Shown in pieces: positions 47,722 through 56,548 of a stretch of DNA of 64,000 nt. This stretch comes from an uncultured Colwellia sp. (GTDB taxonomy: Bacteria; Pseudomonadota; Gammaproteobacteria; Enterobacterales; Alteromonadaceae). The stretch lies in contig CAJXYE010000012.1 of NCBI GenBank assembly GCA_913063325.1, positions 1 through 64,000 of the forward strand. Direction: 5' to 3'. The position numbers and the translations under genes were made by a program. The notes under the pieces are model-generated. The model was given only the letters and a program-made list of their open reading frames with translations, did no database searches and was not told where the DNA came from. Each line of letters opens with the position of its first letter. The first letter of the stretch is position 1.

Positions 47722-49014
47722 TTATTTTTCTATGTTGATCTGGACGGTATTTACAATACCGTCATAAATTACCGATAATACAATGGAGCCTTCACTGACT
47801 GAAGTACTGGTTATTTTATAATGTGCGCTGCTAAGACCCGCTGATATTAATTCAAGTTCGACTATATCCTTACCAATAATCTCCCAGTTAGCAAATTCGG
47901 AAACATTAAGATTAGTAGGTGAGGCATCATAAATTGCGGTTAATGTTAACTCAGTTGACTCTAAGGGCTTGAGTATAACGGTATCTTCGCCTTCATTAAT
48001 TTGTGTCTCTGTTAGCTTAGCATCACCTTCTACCACTAAAATCACCTTAGCATCTTTACCGCCACAAACAGCTAATAATTCAGTAACTCCAGCTTTAAGT
48101 GCTAAAATTGTGCCTTTATTTACGCCGGTATAGGTAAGACCGGTTAAGCCAGTATCCTGCTGTTGCCAATCGATACTTGGGTCGATATCAAAAGTCTCTG
48201 TTGAGATTGTTTCAATCAATTTTGCTTGGGCATTCACCTTGACGCGATCACCGATATCTAAGTTGATCACTGTTTGAATTTCATCTGCCAATAAAATTTC
48301 AATGGTATCTAAATCTTTCGGGTCAGCCGTTACCGTCAATTGTGCGTCAACTGTACCTATTGTTGAGGTAATCGTGGTATTTTCTATGCCCTCGGCTGAC
48401 GTATATAACACACCCTTTTTATCAATAACTGCAGTGGTTTGATCATCAAGTGTAAAAGTCATATCTTTTATTGTATTAAGTGATAGGTAATCATCTTCAT
48501 AACGGACATCGCCGTTAATACTGGCATCAATACAGGTATGAATATGACCGGTTTCAGGAGATGCTTGTTTTAAGGCTATTGAGCTAACGGCAATATCACT
48601 TATTGACACTTCTCCTTCCCCAAAAATATCATTGATTGTTGTACCAGTAATAATCACTTTACCTTGATCAATATCTGAATTTTTTACACCTGTGACTAAG
48701 CCATGACTATTAACCGTAGCAATGGTAGTATCGCTTGAAGACCAAGCGGTTAACTCGGCGGTTACGTCTCTGGTTTCTCCTTTGCTATCAAGCCCTATCG
48801 CTATGAGTTGATGGGTTTCGCCTGCTTCTATACGCATTTGCCCATTTGTTATTTCAAATTCTTCTATAATGGTGCCATTAGCACGCAATTTTTCTAATTC
48901 AACGGCTCTAGCTAACTCCTCAGAGTTATTATCAGAATCACAGCCAGTAAGAAAGATGCTTGTTATCGCCAAGCTAAGTAGTGTTATTTTCGATAGATTA
49001 GGTAATAAATTCAT
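47722..49014 (-). CDS. Lipoprotein with bacterial Ig-like (Big_2) domain
   Basis: A 430-residue predicted lipoprotein: signal peptide with lipobox FLTGC, then DSDNNSEELA. Residues about 55-135 form a Big_2 Ig-like domain (AGETHQLIAIGLDSKGETRD, WSSSDTTIATVNSHGLVTGV). More beta-rich repeats follow (TVTADPKDLDTIEILLAD and others) without a recognised enzyme domain. Such proteins usually act in adhesion or surface structure. I chose ATG 49014; an earlier in-frame TTG at 49026 is less likely. It lies 63 bases after the small barrel gene at 49078, probably in one transcript. Confidence 0.75.
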   Translation of the reverse strand: MNLLPNLSKITLLSLAITSIFLTGCDSDNNSEELARAVELEKLRANGTIIEEFEITNGQMRIEAGETHQLIAIGLDSKGETRDVTAELTAWSSSDTTIATVNSHGLVTGVKNSDIDQGKVIITGTTINDIFGEGEVSISDIAVSSIALKQASPETGHIHTCIDASINGDVRYEDDYLSLNTIKDMTFTLDDQTTAVIDKKGVLYTSAEGIENTTITSTIGTVDAQLTVTADPKDLDTIEILLADEIQTVINLDIGDRVKVNAQAKLIETISTETFDIDPSIDWQQQDTGLTGLTYTGVNKGTILALKAGVTELLAVCGGKDAKVILVVEGDAKLTETQINEGEDTVILKPLESTELTLTAIYDASPTNLNVSEFANWEIIGKDIVELELISAGLSSAHYKITSTSVSEGSIVLSVIYDGIVNTVQINIEK

Positions 49015-49077
49015 AAGAGTTGCCAATATAAAGTATTTTTTAAGTGAAAATTTAAAAGTATGTCTTAAAACTTATTC

Positions 49078-49623
49078 TTAAAAGTGATAGATGAAACCAA
49101 GGGAAATATTCGTTATTTCTATATCACTGTCTTTGTAAAGTGATTGATATCCCAATCTAATGCTAGCTTGTTCAAAATAAGGGATTTGTTGGTGCATCGA
49201 TACGCCCCATGAAAAACCATTATAATGATCTTCGCCGTTATAGGTTTCTTCTGGGCCAGACACTGTCATATCGGTCATGGCATAACCGACAGAGACATCC
49301 ATACCAAAACCATCTCGAATGTCTGATTGCATAACAAAATAAAGCGCAGTGCTTTGCTCTAAATCGAATGTCATGCGATAAATATCATCGTTATCACCTC
49401 TCAAGTACTGTGCTTCAAAAGCCATATTATTATTGCTAATACCGGCACGTAACGCGATTGCACTTGGTTTGGCGTTTTCACTAGACAACTCAATATCAGT
49501 CGACAAATAATCCATGCCGATATAAATATCATCGGCAAAAGATTGCGTTGATAACGTAAGGAGTGAAATGGTTATTATCTTGTTGAAAGTGGCCATGATG
49601 TTTCTATTGATAGTCTTGTTCAT
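49078..49623 (-). CDS. Small outer-membrane beta-barrel protein
   Basis: A 181-residue exported protein (signal peptide ending STQSFAD). The mature part of about 150 residues has eight or so amphipathic strands (DDIYIGMDYLSTDIEL, AIALRAGISNNNMAFEAQYL, SIRLGYQSLYKDSDIEI) and ends SLGFIYHF with terminal phenylalanine, as in OmpA-type or 'outer membrane protein beta-barrel' families. Start may be ATG 49623 or the ATG nine codons later. It is the first gene of a likely two-gene unit with the Ig-like lipoprotein. Confidence 0.75.
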   Translation of the reverse strand: MNKTINRNIMATFNKIITISLLTLSTQSFADDIYIGMDYLSTDIELSSENAKPSAIALRAGISNNNMAFEAQYLRGDNDDIYRMTFDLEQSTALYFVMQSDIRDGFGMDVSVGYAMTDMTVSGPEETYNGEDHYNGFSWGVSMHQQIPYFEQASIRLGYQSLYKDSDIEITNISLGFIYHF

Positions 49624-49853
49624 AAGTAGTAAACAATATCCATGTTAATTTGACGTGAATTAGTTTGTCGCTATTATACCCAAATGTTATGAAAATACTA
49701 AAAATAGGAGACTTTTGCTGAGTTTTTTATTAAAGTGCGTTCTTTCGTGTTAGCTAAAAATAGCTAGAGATTGCCAATAATTATAAAACTTGCCATGTTC
49801 AAATACTGGAAGTGACCAAGCAAGTACTTAGATTAAAAGTAAAGTGAATAACT

Positions 49854-51485
49854 ATGAGAGCAACTAAGCGCATTGCAGATGCAACGCAAGAGTCTTTACA
49901 TCGAATTTTTACCATTGCTGAAGCCCCTGATTCTACTTTGGGGCGTCTTGAGCAAGAAATGTCGCAAAATTTGGTTGGTTTTTTGAACAACCATATTGTT
50001 GCCAGTAAAAATGCTTTAACGGATATTGAGCAAGATTTTATTAATCCTCATATTCCAGAGCAGCCTGAATTTGTATCTGATCATATGCATCACTTGCTCG
50101 ATAAATTAGTCGCGCAATCAGTACATACTTCAAGCCCCAGTTTTATTGGTCATATGACCTCAGCGTTACCTTCATTTATTTTACCGCTATCTAAGTTGAT
50201 GGTGGGATTAAATCAAAACTTAGTTAAAGTTGAGACCTCAAAAGCTTTTACACCACTAGAACGTCAAGTTTTAGGCATGATGCATAATTTGGTCTATCAG
50301 CAGAATGATGATTTTTATCAAAATTGGATGCATAGCGCTCAACATTCACTGGGCTCTTTTTGCTCTGGTGGTACTGTCGCAAATATTACCGCTTTATGGG
50401 TGGCACGAAATAAGCTGCTACAAGCCGATGGTGACTTTAGAGGTGTGGCGCGAGAAGGTTTGCATCGGGCTATGAAGCATTATGGCTATCAAGACTTAGT
50501 GATTTTAGTGTCAGACCGTGGTCATTATTCACTGAAGAAATCTTCTGATATTCTTGGTATAGGCCAAGAGAATGTTATTGCTATTCCTACTGACGAATAT
50601 AATAAGATAGATTGCAAAAAGCTAGTGGCAAAGTGTCAGCAACTTAGTGAGCAAAATATTAAAGTACTCGCTATTGTTGGCGTTGCTGGTACCACTGAGA
50701 CGGGGAATATTGACCCCCTTGATAAAATGGCTGAAATTGCTCAGCAATACCAGTGTCATTTTCATGTTGATGCCGCTTGGGGCGGGGCAACATTGTTATC
50801 AAACAAATACCGTCCATTACTTAAAGGCATCGAACAAGCCGACTCAGTGACCATTGACGCTCATAAACAGATGTATGTGCCTATGGGGGCAGGTTTAGTT
50901 ATTTTTAAAGACCCTGCGTCTGTGAGTGCCATTGAACATCATGCAGAATATATTCTGCGTAAAGGCTCAAAAGATTTAGGTAGTCATACCCTAGAAGGTT
51001 CACGCTCGGGTATGGCGATGTTAGTGTATGCAAGTTTGCATATCATTAGCCGACCAGGTTATGAAATGTTAATTAATCAGGCGATAGAAAAAGCCGAATA
51101 TTTTGCACAACTGATTAATCAGCATGACGACTTTGAGCTAATTACTCGTCCAGAGCTTTGTTTGCTAACGTATCGTTACGCACCTAAGTCAGTACAGGTT
51201 TTGTTGGCTCGAAATGACGATGAAGCGAATAAATCTCTGAATTTGTTGCTGGGTAAATTAACTAAGTTTATTCAAAAACGCCAACGTGAAGATGGCCGCT
51301 CTTTTGTTTCTCGTACGCGTATTGAAGTGAGCCGATACGGTGGTGAAAAAGTGATTGTCTTTAGAGTTGTGTTAGCCAATCCGTTAACCACGAAAGAAAT
51401 TCTTCAAGATATCTTAGAGCAACAATGTGAATTGGCGAAAGAAAGTGAGAACTTTTTACCTGAATTACTGACAATGGCAGAATAA
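49854..51485 (+). CDS. panP: PLP-dependent aspartate 1-decarboxylase PanP
   Basis: A 543-residue PLP-dependent decarboxylase of the group II type. The PLP lysine is in DAHKQMYVPMG, and the PLP aspartate region is HFHVDAAWGGATLL; the N-terminus (PSFIGHMTSALPSFILPLSK) matches the PanP subfamily, which replaces the pyruvoyl enzyme PanD and makes beta-alanine for pantothenate and CoA in Vibrio and related bacteria. The subfamily call is from sequence resemblance; glutamate decarboxylase is an alternative. Its TAA stop lies at the very edge of repeat copy F. Confidence 0.88.
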   Translation: MRATKRIADATQESLHRIFTIAEAPDSTLGRLEQEMSQNLVGFLNNHIVASKNALTDIEQDFINPHIPEQPEFVSDHMHHLLDKLVAQSVHTSSPSFIGHMTSALPSFILPLSKLMVGLNQNLVKVETSKAFTPLERQVLGMMHNLVYQQNDDFYQNWMHSAQHSLGSFCSGGTVANITALWVARNKLLQADGDFRGVAREGLHRAMKHYGYQDLVILVSDRGHYSLKKSSDILGIGQENVIAIPTDEYNKIDCKKLVAKCQQLSEQNIKVLAIVGVAGTTETGNIDPLDKMAEIAQQYQCHFHVDAAWGGATLLSNKYRPLLKGIEQADSVTIDAHKQMYVPMGAGLVIFKDPASVSAIEHHAEYILRKGSKDLGSHTLEGSRSGMAMLVYASLHIISRPGYEMLINQAIEKAEYFAQLINQHDDFELITRPELCLLTYRYAPKSVQVLLARNDDEANKSLNLLLGKLTKFIQKRQREDGRSFVSRTRIEVSRYGGEKVIVFRVVLANPLTTKEILQDILEQQCELAKESENFLPELLTMAE

Positions 51486-51749
51486 TACCAATTTGATTAA
51501 ATTTCTTCCCTACTCAGAGCTACATTGATGAGCTTAAAACAAACAAAATTTATTAAACATAGTCATTCTATATTTAGTTCATTTTGTGACGTTATCAGTT
51601 TATCAATGAGCTCCCAAGGGCGAGTTTAAAAGGCTTATATGCAGCGTTATTGATTTCGAGAAGGGAATAACCATTCTCATCAATCAATGCCTTGCCTTTA
51701 AGCCTTTTAATTCTCGCTGAGTGGGAAAGAACTTAATCAACTTGGTATA
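51484..51749 (+). repeat. Copy F of the ~265-bp TIR repeat family (subfamily II)
   Basis: A 266-bp element starting at the panP stop codon (TAATACCAATTTGATTAAA; the initial TAA is the stop) and ending TAATCAACTTGGTATA. Its left half shares AACAAACAAAATTTATTAAA and TTTTGTGACGTTATCAG with copy D; its right half is the shared half. The remaining gap to nagB (51750-51953) holds the terminator at 51823. Confidence 0.9.
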
Positions 51750-51822
51750 ATTACTGTTTCTTAGATAATCTGTTTACGGGTAAATCGCTATATATTTAGG
51801 GCGGGTCAGTCAAAGCAAACAA

Positions 51823-51862
51823 AAAAAGGCACAAGTTAATTTATTAACTTGTGCCTTTTTTA
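51823..51862. terminator. Bidirectional terminator between panP and nagB
   Basis: AAAAAGGCACAAGTTAA pairs perfectly with TTAACTTGTGCCTTTTT, with A and T runs on the two sides, between convergent genes. Confidence 0.9.
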
Positions 51863-51953
51863 TTGTTAACTACCAGCCTTTCCTGGCATGTGTATAAGTG
51901 GACACCTCTACACTGATAGTTATATTTTAGTAGCTATGCTTCTAGCCATAATT

Positions 51954-52760
51954 TTAGTAATTATGGTAAAGACCAAACTCTTGATTTATTTTACAATTTT
52001 GCTTATCAGCCCAAAGATAATATTCTTGATCTTCCAACTCACTTGCCGCTTCTTTATCAAGTAATATAATGGCATTTTCGTGAAGCTGTAAAGATGATGC
52101 TGGACATACTGCTGATAATGCACCTGTAACCATATCTTTTACTGCTTTTGCTTTGTTCTTACCTGTTGCCATTAGTAGTACGTATCTAGCATCTAGAATA
52201 GTGGCAATACCCATGGTCATAGCTAATGTTGGTTGAAATTCATCAGCAGCAAATAAACGACTATTATCGTCAAGGGTTTGCTGAGTAAGTGTTTTAATGC
52301 GGGTACGAGAAGCTAAGCTTGAAGTAGGTTCATTAAAACCAATGTGGCCATTGGCACCAATACCTAAAATCTGCAAGTCGATACCGCCAGCTTGAGATAT
52401 TTTATCTTCGTACGCCAAACCTTGTTCTCTTGGGTTTTCACCTTGATTACAGGTTGGTACGAAGGTTTTAGATTTATCAATATCAACATGATTGAACAAG
52501 TTTACATTCATGAAATGACGGTAGCTTTGCTCGTTTTTTTCATCAATACCTAAGTATTCGTCTAAATTGAAGCTAGTGGTATTGCTGAAACTAAGCTCGC
52601 CAGCCTTGTGCTTATTAACCAATTCTTGATAAAGACTAATAGGTGTACTGCCTGTTGCCAAACCTAAAACAGGGTTAGATTTTTTATTGATTAATTCTGC
52701 AACCCATTCTGCTGCACTTTCGGCAACTTGCTGTGCATCATCAAAAATAATAACTTGCAT
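51954..52760 (-). CDS. nagB: Glucosamine-6-phosphate deaminase
   Basis: A 268-residue NagB, converting glucosamine-6-phosphate to fructose-6-phosphate and ammonia in N-acetylglucosamine use. Motifs: GLATGSTPISLY, FNLDEYLGI (catalytic aspartate), ILGIGANGHIGFNEP, and the conserved LMATGKNKA. Length fits the hexameric E. coli type; the C-terminal ending is not analysed further. The ribosome site AAGGAA lies six bases before ATG. A perfect palindrome 106 bases upstream is a likely operator. No nagA or transporter is adjacent. Confidence 0.95.
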   Translation of the reverse strand: MQVIIFDDAQQVAESAAEWVAELINKKSNPVLGLATGSTPISLYQELVNKHKAGELSFSNTTSFNLDEYLGIDEKNEQSYRHFMNVNLFNHVDIDKSKTFVPTCNQGENPREQGLAYEDKISQAGGIDLQILGIGANGHIGFNEPTSSLASRTRIKTLTQQTLDDNSRLFAADEFQPTLAMTMGIATILDARYVLLMATGKNKAKAVKDMVTGALSAVCPASSLQLHENAIILLDKEAASELEDQEYYLWADKQNCKINQEFGLYHNY

Positions 52761-52865
52761 GTTTTTTCCTTAGGAAAATTAAATTAATAAAGCATCACGG
52801 TACGCTTATATTTTTAAGCGACAAACTTTACAATATGATAAATATCGTCTTACATTATTAAAAAA

Positions 52866-52879
52866 TGACAGCGCTGTCA
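52866..52879. promoter_or_regulatory. LacI-type operator candidate upstream of nagB
   Basis: TGACAGCGCTGTCA, a perfect 14-bp palindrome with a central CG, is the usual form of LacI-family operators. N-acetylglucosamine regulators of Alteromonadales (NagR) are LacI-type, so NagR is the best candidate, by inference. Confidence 0.6.
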
Positions 52880-53087
52880 ATTGTTAATGGTGTTTGTTGA
52901 TAGTTCTCTTTGTTTAGTTATATACCCTTTTCGATCTTAATAGAGGGTTCTAGCGGGTGTAAATCAATTGAATAAGGAGTTACGTACATTACTCCATGAT
53001 TGCTATAGTTATTAATAGGTATAGCAATATAGTTGTTTTTTTGCTAAAAATTTAGCCATAATGGCTTATAGAGTGCATTATTATATC

Positions 53088-53353
53088 TATACCCGCTCCA
53101 CTTGAATATGCAGGATTCAGCTGGAATTATAAACGCCTTTAGGCAAGGCATTGATTGAAGAGAATAGTTATTCTATTGTCGAAACCAATAACGTCGCATA
53201 AAGCGCTTATAAACCAGCCCTTTGGGGAAAACTGAGCAAAACATACTTGTCGTTACATTTGTTTTAAGGGAATGACCCTTAACAAAAAAATGTGCCTAGA
53301 TTATGATTCGCTCAGATTTCCTGAAACGAGCATCTTCAAGTGGAACGGGTATA
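53088..53353 (-). repeat. Copy G of the ~265-bp TIR repeat family
   Basis: A 266-bp subfamily I copy in reverse orientation, starting TATACCCGCTCCACTTGAAT and ending CAAGTGGAACGGGTATA. It ends 33 bases before the HDOD gene start, so that gene's ribosome site is in the spacer and its promoter must be in, or upstream of, the repeat. The other part of the 52761-53386 gap holds the nagB operator and an 8-bp dyad TTGCTATA/TATAGCAA (53000-53027). Confidence 0.9.
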
Positions 53354-53386
53354 TGCTTTACTAAAGATAATTATTGAGAAATTGTC

Positions 53387-54844
53387 ATGAGCAATAAAAG
53401 CTTACGAACAACAGAGCAATGGATTGATCTTATCGCTAATAGCGAGTTACCCGCTATTACTTCAACAGCTAAAATGTTAGATAAATTTTCTAACGACGAT
53501 AAGTCATCGTTACCCAAGTTAAGTGAGGCCATTTTGCATGATCAAGGTCTGTCCTCATGCTTACTTAAAGTCGCTAATAACATTCAGCATATTAGTATTA
53601 ATAAAGTTACTACCGTCTCTCGTGCCACCGTAGTACTTGGCATTCAAACAGTTAAAAATATTTGTTTAACGGCTAAGTTAGTCTCCAGTTTATTAGCATC
53701 GAAGACGCTTGATATTAATGTTTATGAACACTTAACTCAGCTTATGGCTAACTCCTTTTATGCAGGTATGTTGGCTAAGATGATGGTGCCTAAATATAGT
53801 GAAGAAGTGCAAGAGGAAGTCTACCTTGCAGCTATGTTATATAGAATAGGAGAAACAGCTTTTTGGAGTGCTGGTGGTGATGTAGCTAAAAAACTAGCAA
53901 ATTATGAAGCTAAATCTACTCGAGACTTTGACCAATATTGCCAGCAAGAGTTAGGTACAAATTTTAATGAATTAAGTAAAGGTTTGGCGGCAACTTGGAA
54001 CTTGAGTGACTTACTTATTAAGGCTCTAGACCAACCCACAACACGCACGGATGAAGTAAAAGTTATTTATTTTGCAGACAAACTCAGCGCAATTATTGCT
54101 AGCCCTGAAGGTTGTAAAGGAGATTATCATCGCTTACTTGAAGATATAGCCAAAATTGTCGGTGTTTCAGTGAAGCAGTTAACGGTGAGAATTGAGCATA
54201 CCCGTGAGCAGGCTGAAAAATTACTCTCTTCTTATGGTGCTGAAATATTAATCGAGCGTATTAACTGTTTACCTAAAGCTGATGACTTTAAATCTAATGG
54301 TGAATCGTTAAACAGTAAAGAAGATGTGAGTAGAGATAAGGCCTTATTGAATGGTTTTATGGGGCTTACTAAGTTAATGCAAAGCAGTAAGGATTTTAAT
54401 GAATACTTGCAGTTAACCTTGGTAAATATTGCCAATATTTTTGCTTTTGACCGTAGTTCTTTTTTAATGTTAGTTGATGAACGGGGGAGAGTTAAATCAC
54501 GATTAGTTCTTGATAAAAATGCTCAAGACGATGCTATAAAAATTAATATTGATATAAAACATAGTGACAATGTTATTGCTAAAGTGCTTAGTAGTGATAC
54601 CGCCGCGTTGATCAATGACCACCAAGAAATTCGCTGGCGAGATTTAATCACCCAAGAGCTCAGTGAGGTGATTGGAGAAGGAGCTATTGCTTTTGTGCCG
54701 GTCAAAATAGGAGGAAAAGCGATAGGTGTGATGTGTTTGCAATCATTTGCATCAAAACAAAAAATACAGACGCAAGACTTCCAACAACTATGTGCCTTTA
54801 TTGATCATCTTAATATGTGCTTAACCATGATTAAATACAGTTAA
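53387..54844 (+). CDS. HDOD domain protein with GAF-like C-terminus
   Basis: A 485-residue cytoplasmic signalling protein. Residues about 18-220 form an HDOD domain (LPAITSTAKMLDKFSNDDKS, LSEAILHDQGLSSCLLKVAN, TVVLGIQTVKNICLTAKLVS), a catalytically degenerate relative of HD phosphohydrolases. Residues about 320-480 look like a GAF domain (FAFDRSSFLMLVDERGRVKS, GAIAFVPVKIGGKAIGVMCL). HDOD proteins act in regulation of motility, stress or c-di-GMP networks. The gene starts at ATG 53387, directly after repeat copy G. Confidence 0.88.
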   Translation: MSNKSLRTTEQWIDLIANSELPAITSTAKMLDKFSNDDKSSLPKLSEAILHDQGLSSCLLKVANNIQHISINKVTTVSRATVVLGIQTVKNICLTAKLVSSLLASKTLDINVYEHLTQLMANSFYAGMLAKMMVPKYSEEVQEEVYLAAMLYRIGETAFWSAGGDVAKKLANYEAKSTRDFDQYCQQELGTNFNELSKGLAATWNLSDLLIKALDQPTTRTDEVKVIYFADKLSAIIASPEGCKGDYHRLLEDIAKIVGVSVKQLTVRIEHTREQAEKLLSSYGAEILIERINCLPKADDFKSNGESLNSKEDVSRDKALLNGFMGLTKLMQSSKDFNEYLQLTLVNIANIFAFDRSSFLMLVDERGRVKSRLVLDKNAQDDAIKINIDIKHSDNVIAKVLSSDTAALINDHQEIRWRDLITQELSEVIGEGAIAFVPVKIGGKAIGVMCLQSFASKQKIQTQDFQQLCAFIDHLNMCLTMIKYS

Positions 54845-54991
54845 CTCAATAATAGTTACGGTTTTTATTCAAGACAGAGAGCGAATCAGGTGTTTGTAAA
54901 TATGGATACAATTAGTTACTCGTTTTAGCATATCTTCTGATAAACTAGCGATAATTTTATTAGTTAATGCACGCTTGTGCCAAAATCTACA

Positions 54992-55522
54992 ATGACCCAA
55001 CCATCAACTTCTCAATCAAACTTATTTACCACCAGCTTTACTTTAGATAAAGCCCATTATGCAGAGTGCTACGGGCAATCTAGTACTTTAAAACATGATA
55101 AAAAAACGTACTTTAAAGCCAATGTTTTAACTGTTTTTGGTTTGATTATTTTATTGTTTACCCCGGTTAACCCCTATGCTGCTTGGTTTGTTATAGCTTG
55201 CGGTATTCTCGAAACGCTTAGTGTTTATTATCATAAACCGTGGTGGGTAATGAGGCAGATGCTTAGTAAGGCGTCGGGTAGTGAAGTTAAACTTACTATT
55301 GATGAACAAGGTATATTGACGGAATCATTTCATATTAATAGTCGTATTTTATGGACAGATGTTACAGCTGTTACTGAAACTGACTTGGGTTTTGTTATAT
55401 ATTTTAGTTTAGGTAAAAGTGTTACAGGCAAAGATATTGCCAGTAAAAGTTATATATCTAACAGTTGTTTGTCTGATGAAGCTAAAGCTTTTATTGCGGA
55501 AAAAAATCCTGTTGTTGCGTAA
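54992..55522 (+). CDS. YcxB-like membrane protein
   Basis: A 176-residue protein with two membrane helices at about 42-75 (VLTVFGLIILLFTPVN and YAAWFVIACGILETLSVYY) and a C-terminal soluble domain (EVKLTIDEQGILTESFHINS, ILWTDVTAVTETDLGFVIYF) resembling YcxB-like proteins. The function of the family is unknown. The start is either this ATG or a GTG at 54977; neither has a strong ribosome site. It precedes the TauE-type gene by 34 bases in the same direction. Confidence 0.65.
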   Translation: MTQPSTSQSNLFTTSFTLDKAHYAECYGQSSTLKHDKKTYFKANVLTVFGLIILLFTPVNPYAAWFVIACGILETLSVYYHKPWWVMRQMLSKASGSEVKLTIDEQGILTESFHINSRILWTDVTAVTETDLGFVIYFSLGKSVTGKDIASKSYISNSCLSDEAKAFIAEKNPVVA

Positions 55523-55556
55523 AGTCAGCAGTAAGTGAAGATGAAGTAATATTTCT

Positions 55557-56426
55557 ATGGTTAAACAAGCATTTATTCGGTTATCTAACCCTAAATTTAT
55601 CGTACTGTTTTTAGTCGTATGGGCGTGCTTACTGTTGAGCTCTAGTTATGCGCTGAACGAACTAGCTGATTATAGTTTGTTTACCTTTTTAGGTACTCTA
55701 GGTGCTATTTTTGCCAATTCAACAGGGGCTGGTGGTGGTGTGGTGTTTATTCCCATGTTCACTCAGCTTAACTTTACCGAGCAACAATCAATAGCAACAA
55801 GCTTTGCGATTCAATGTTTTGGCATGACCGCCGGAGCTGTGACTTGGTGGCACCATTATAAAACAGAAAAAACTGAGCTACGTTTATGGCAAGGCTTTAA
55901 ACGTATCATCTGTGTAACCACTGTTGCATCTGTTATTGGCTTGTATGCAGTCTTTTACTTCCAAACTAATTCGCCAGCAGCTTTGCATATTAGTTTTAGC
56001 TGGTTTTCAGTGCTATTAGGTTTTTTCATCATATTGACCATCTATTTACTGCAACCACACCGAGAGCGTAGCCAGTTATATTATGTTGACTATATTGCAC
56101 TGGTGATGATTGGTTTTTTTGGTGGTGCTGTTACCGCTTGGTTAAGTGTTGGTGTCGGTGAGTTGTTAGTTATTTATCTGCTGCTACGTCATTTTGATAT
56201 TAATATGGCGGTAGCTGCAGCGGTTATTGTATCTGCTATTAGCGTTTGGGCGGCAATTGGTCAAGTTAGTCATGACGTTTATTGGCAAGTAGTTTTATTT
56301 GCTGGCCCAGGGGCTGTATTAGGCGGTATCTTTGCTAAAACAGTAGTCACGCATTTATCAGCAACTAAGCTTAAATTATTTTTTGCATCTTGGTTGTTGA
56401 TAAGTGGCGCCGTAGGGTTAAGTTAA
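55557..56426 (+). CDS. TauE/SafE family membrane permease
   Basis: A 289-residue polytopic membrane protein of the TauE/SafE (DUF81) family, exporters of sulfite, sulfoacetate and related anions. Eight to nine helices are visible; the family signatures are GAIFANSTGAGGGVVFIPMF in the first repeat and GFFGGAVTAWLSVGVGELLV in the second. The transported compound cannot be told from sequence. It follows the YcxB-like gene and precedes the iron transporter operon. Confidence 0.88.
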   Translation: MVKQAFIRLSNPKFIVLFLVVWACLLLSSSYALNELADYSLFTFLGTLGAIFANSTGAGGGVVFIPMFTQLNFTEQQSIATSFAIQCFGMTAGAVTWWHHYKTEKTELRLWQGFKRIICVTTVASVIGLYAVFYFQTNSPAALHISFSWFSVLLGFFIILTIYLLQPHRERSQLYYVDYIALVMIGFFGGAVTAWLSVGVGELLVIYLLLRHFDINMAVAAAVIVSAISVWAAIGQVSHDVYWQVVLFAGPGAVLGGIFAKTVVTHLSATKLKLFFASWLLISGAVGLS

Positions 56427-56468
56427 CTTGAGTTAAGTAAAGGAAAAATGATCTGTTACAAGTCTTAA

Positions 56469-56483
56469 TGAGAGTTATTCTCA
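56469..56483. promoter_or_regulatory. Fur box candidate upstream of fbpA
   Basis: TGAGAGT-T-ATTCTCA fits the 7-1-7 Fur box pattern (TGATAAT-N-ATTATCA type) with one half-site mismatch. It is 66 bases before the fbpA ATG, so Fur repression under iron sufficiency is expected. Confidence 0.65.
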
Positions 56484-56548
56484 AAAACCTTGACAGCTTT
56501 TACTGTGCTTGTACAATTCGACCACAGTATTTTATGGAGACACTAATT

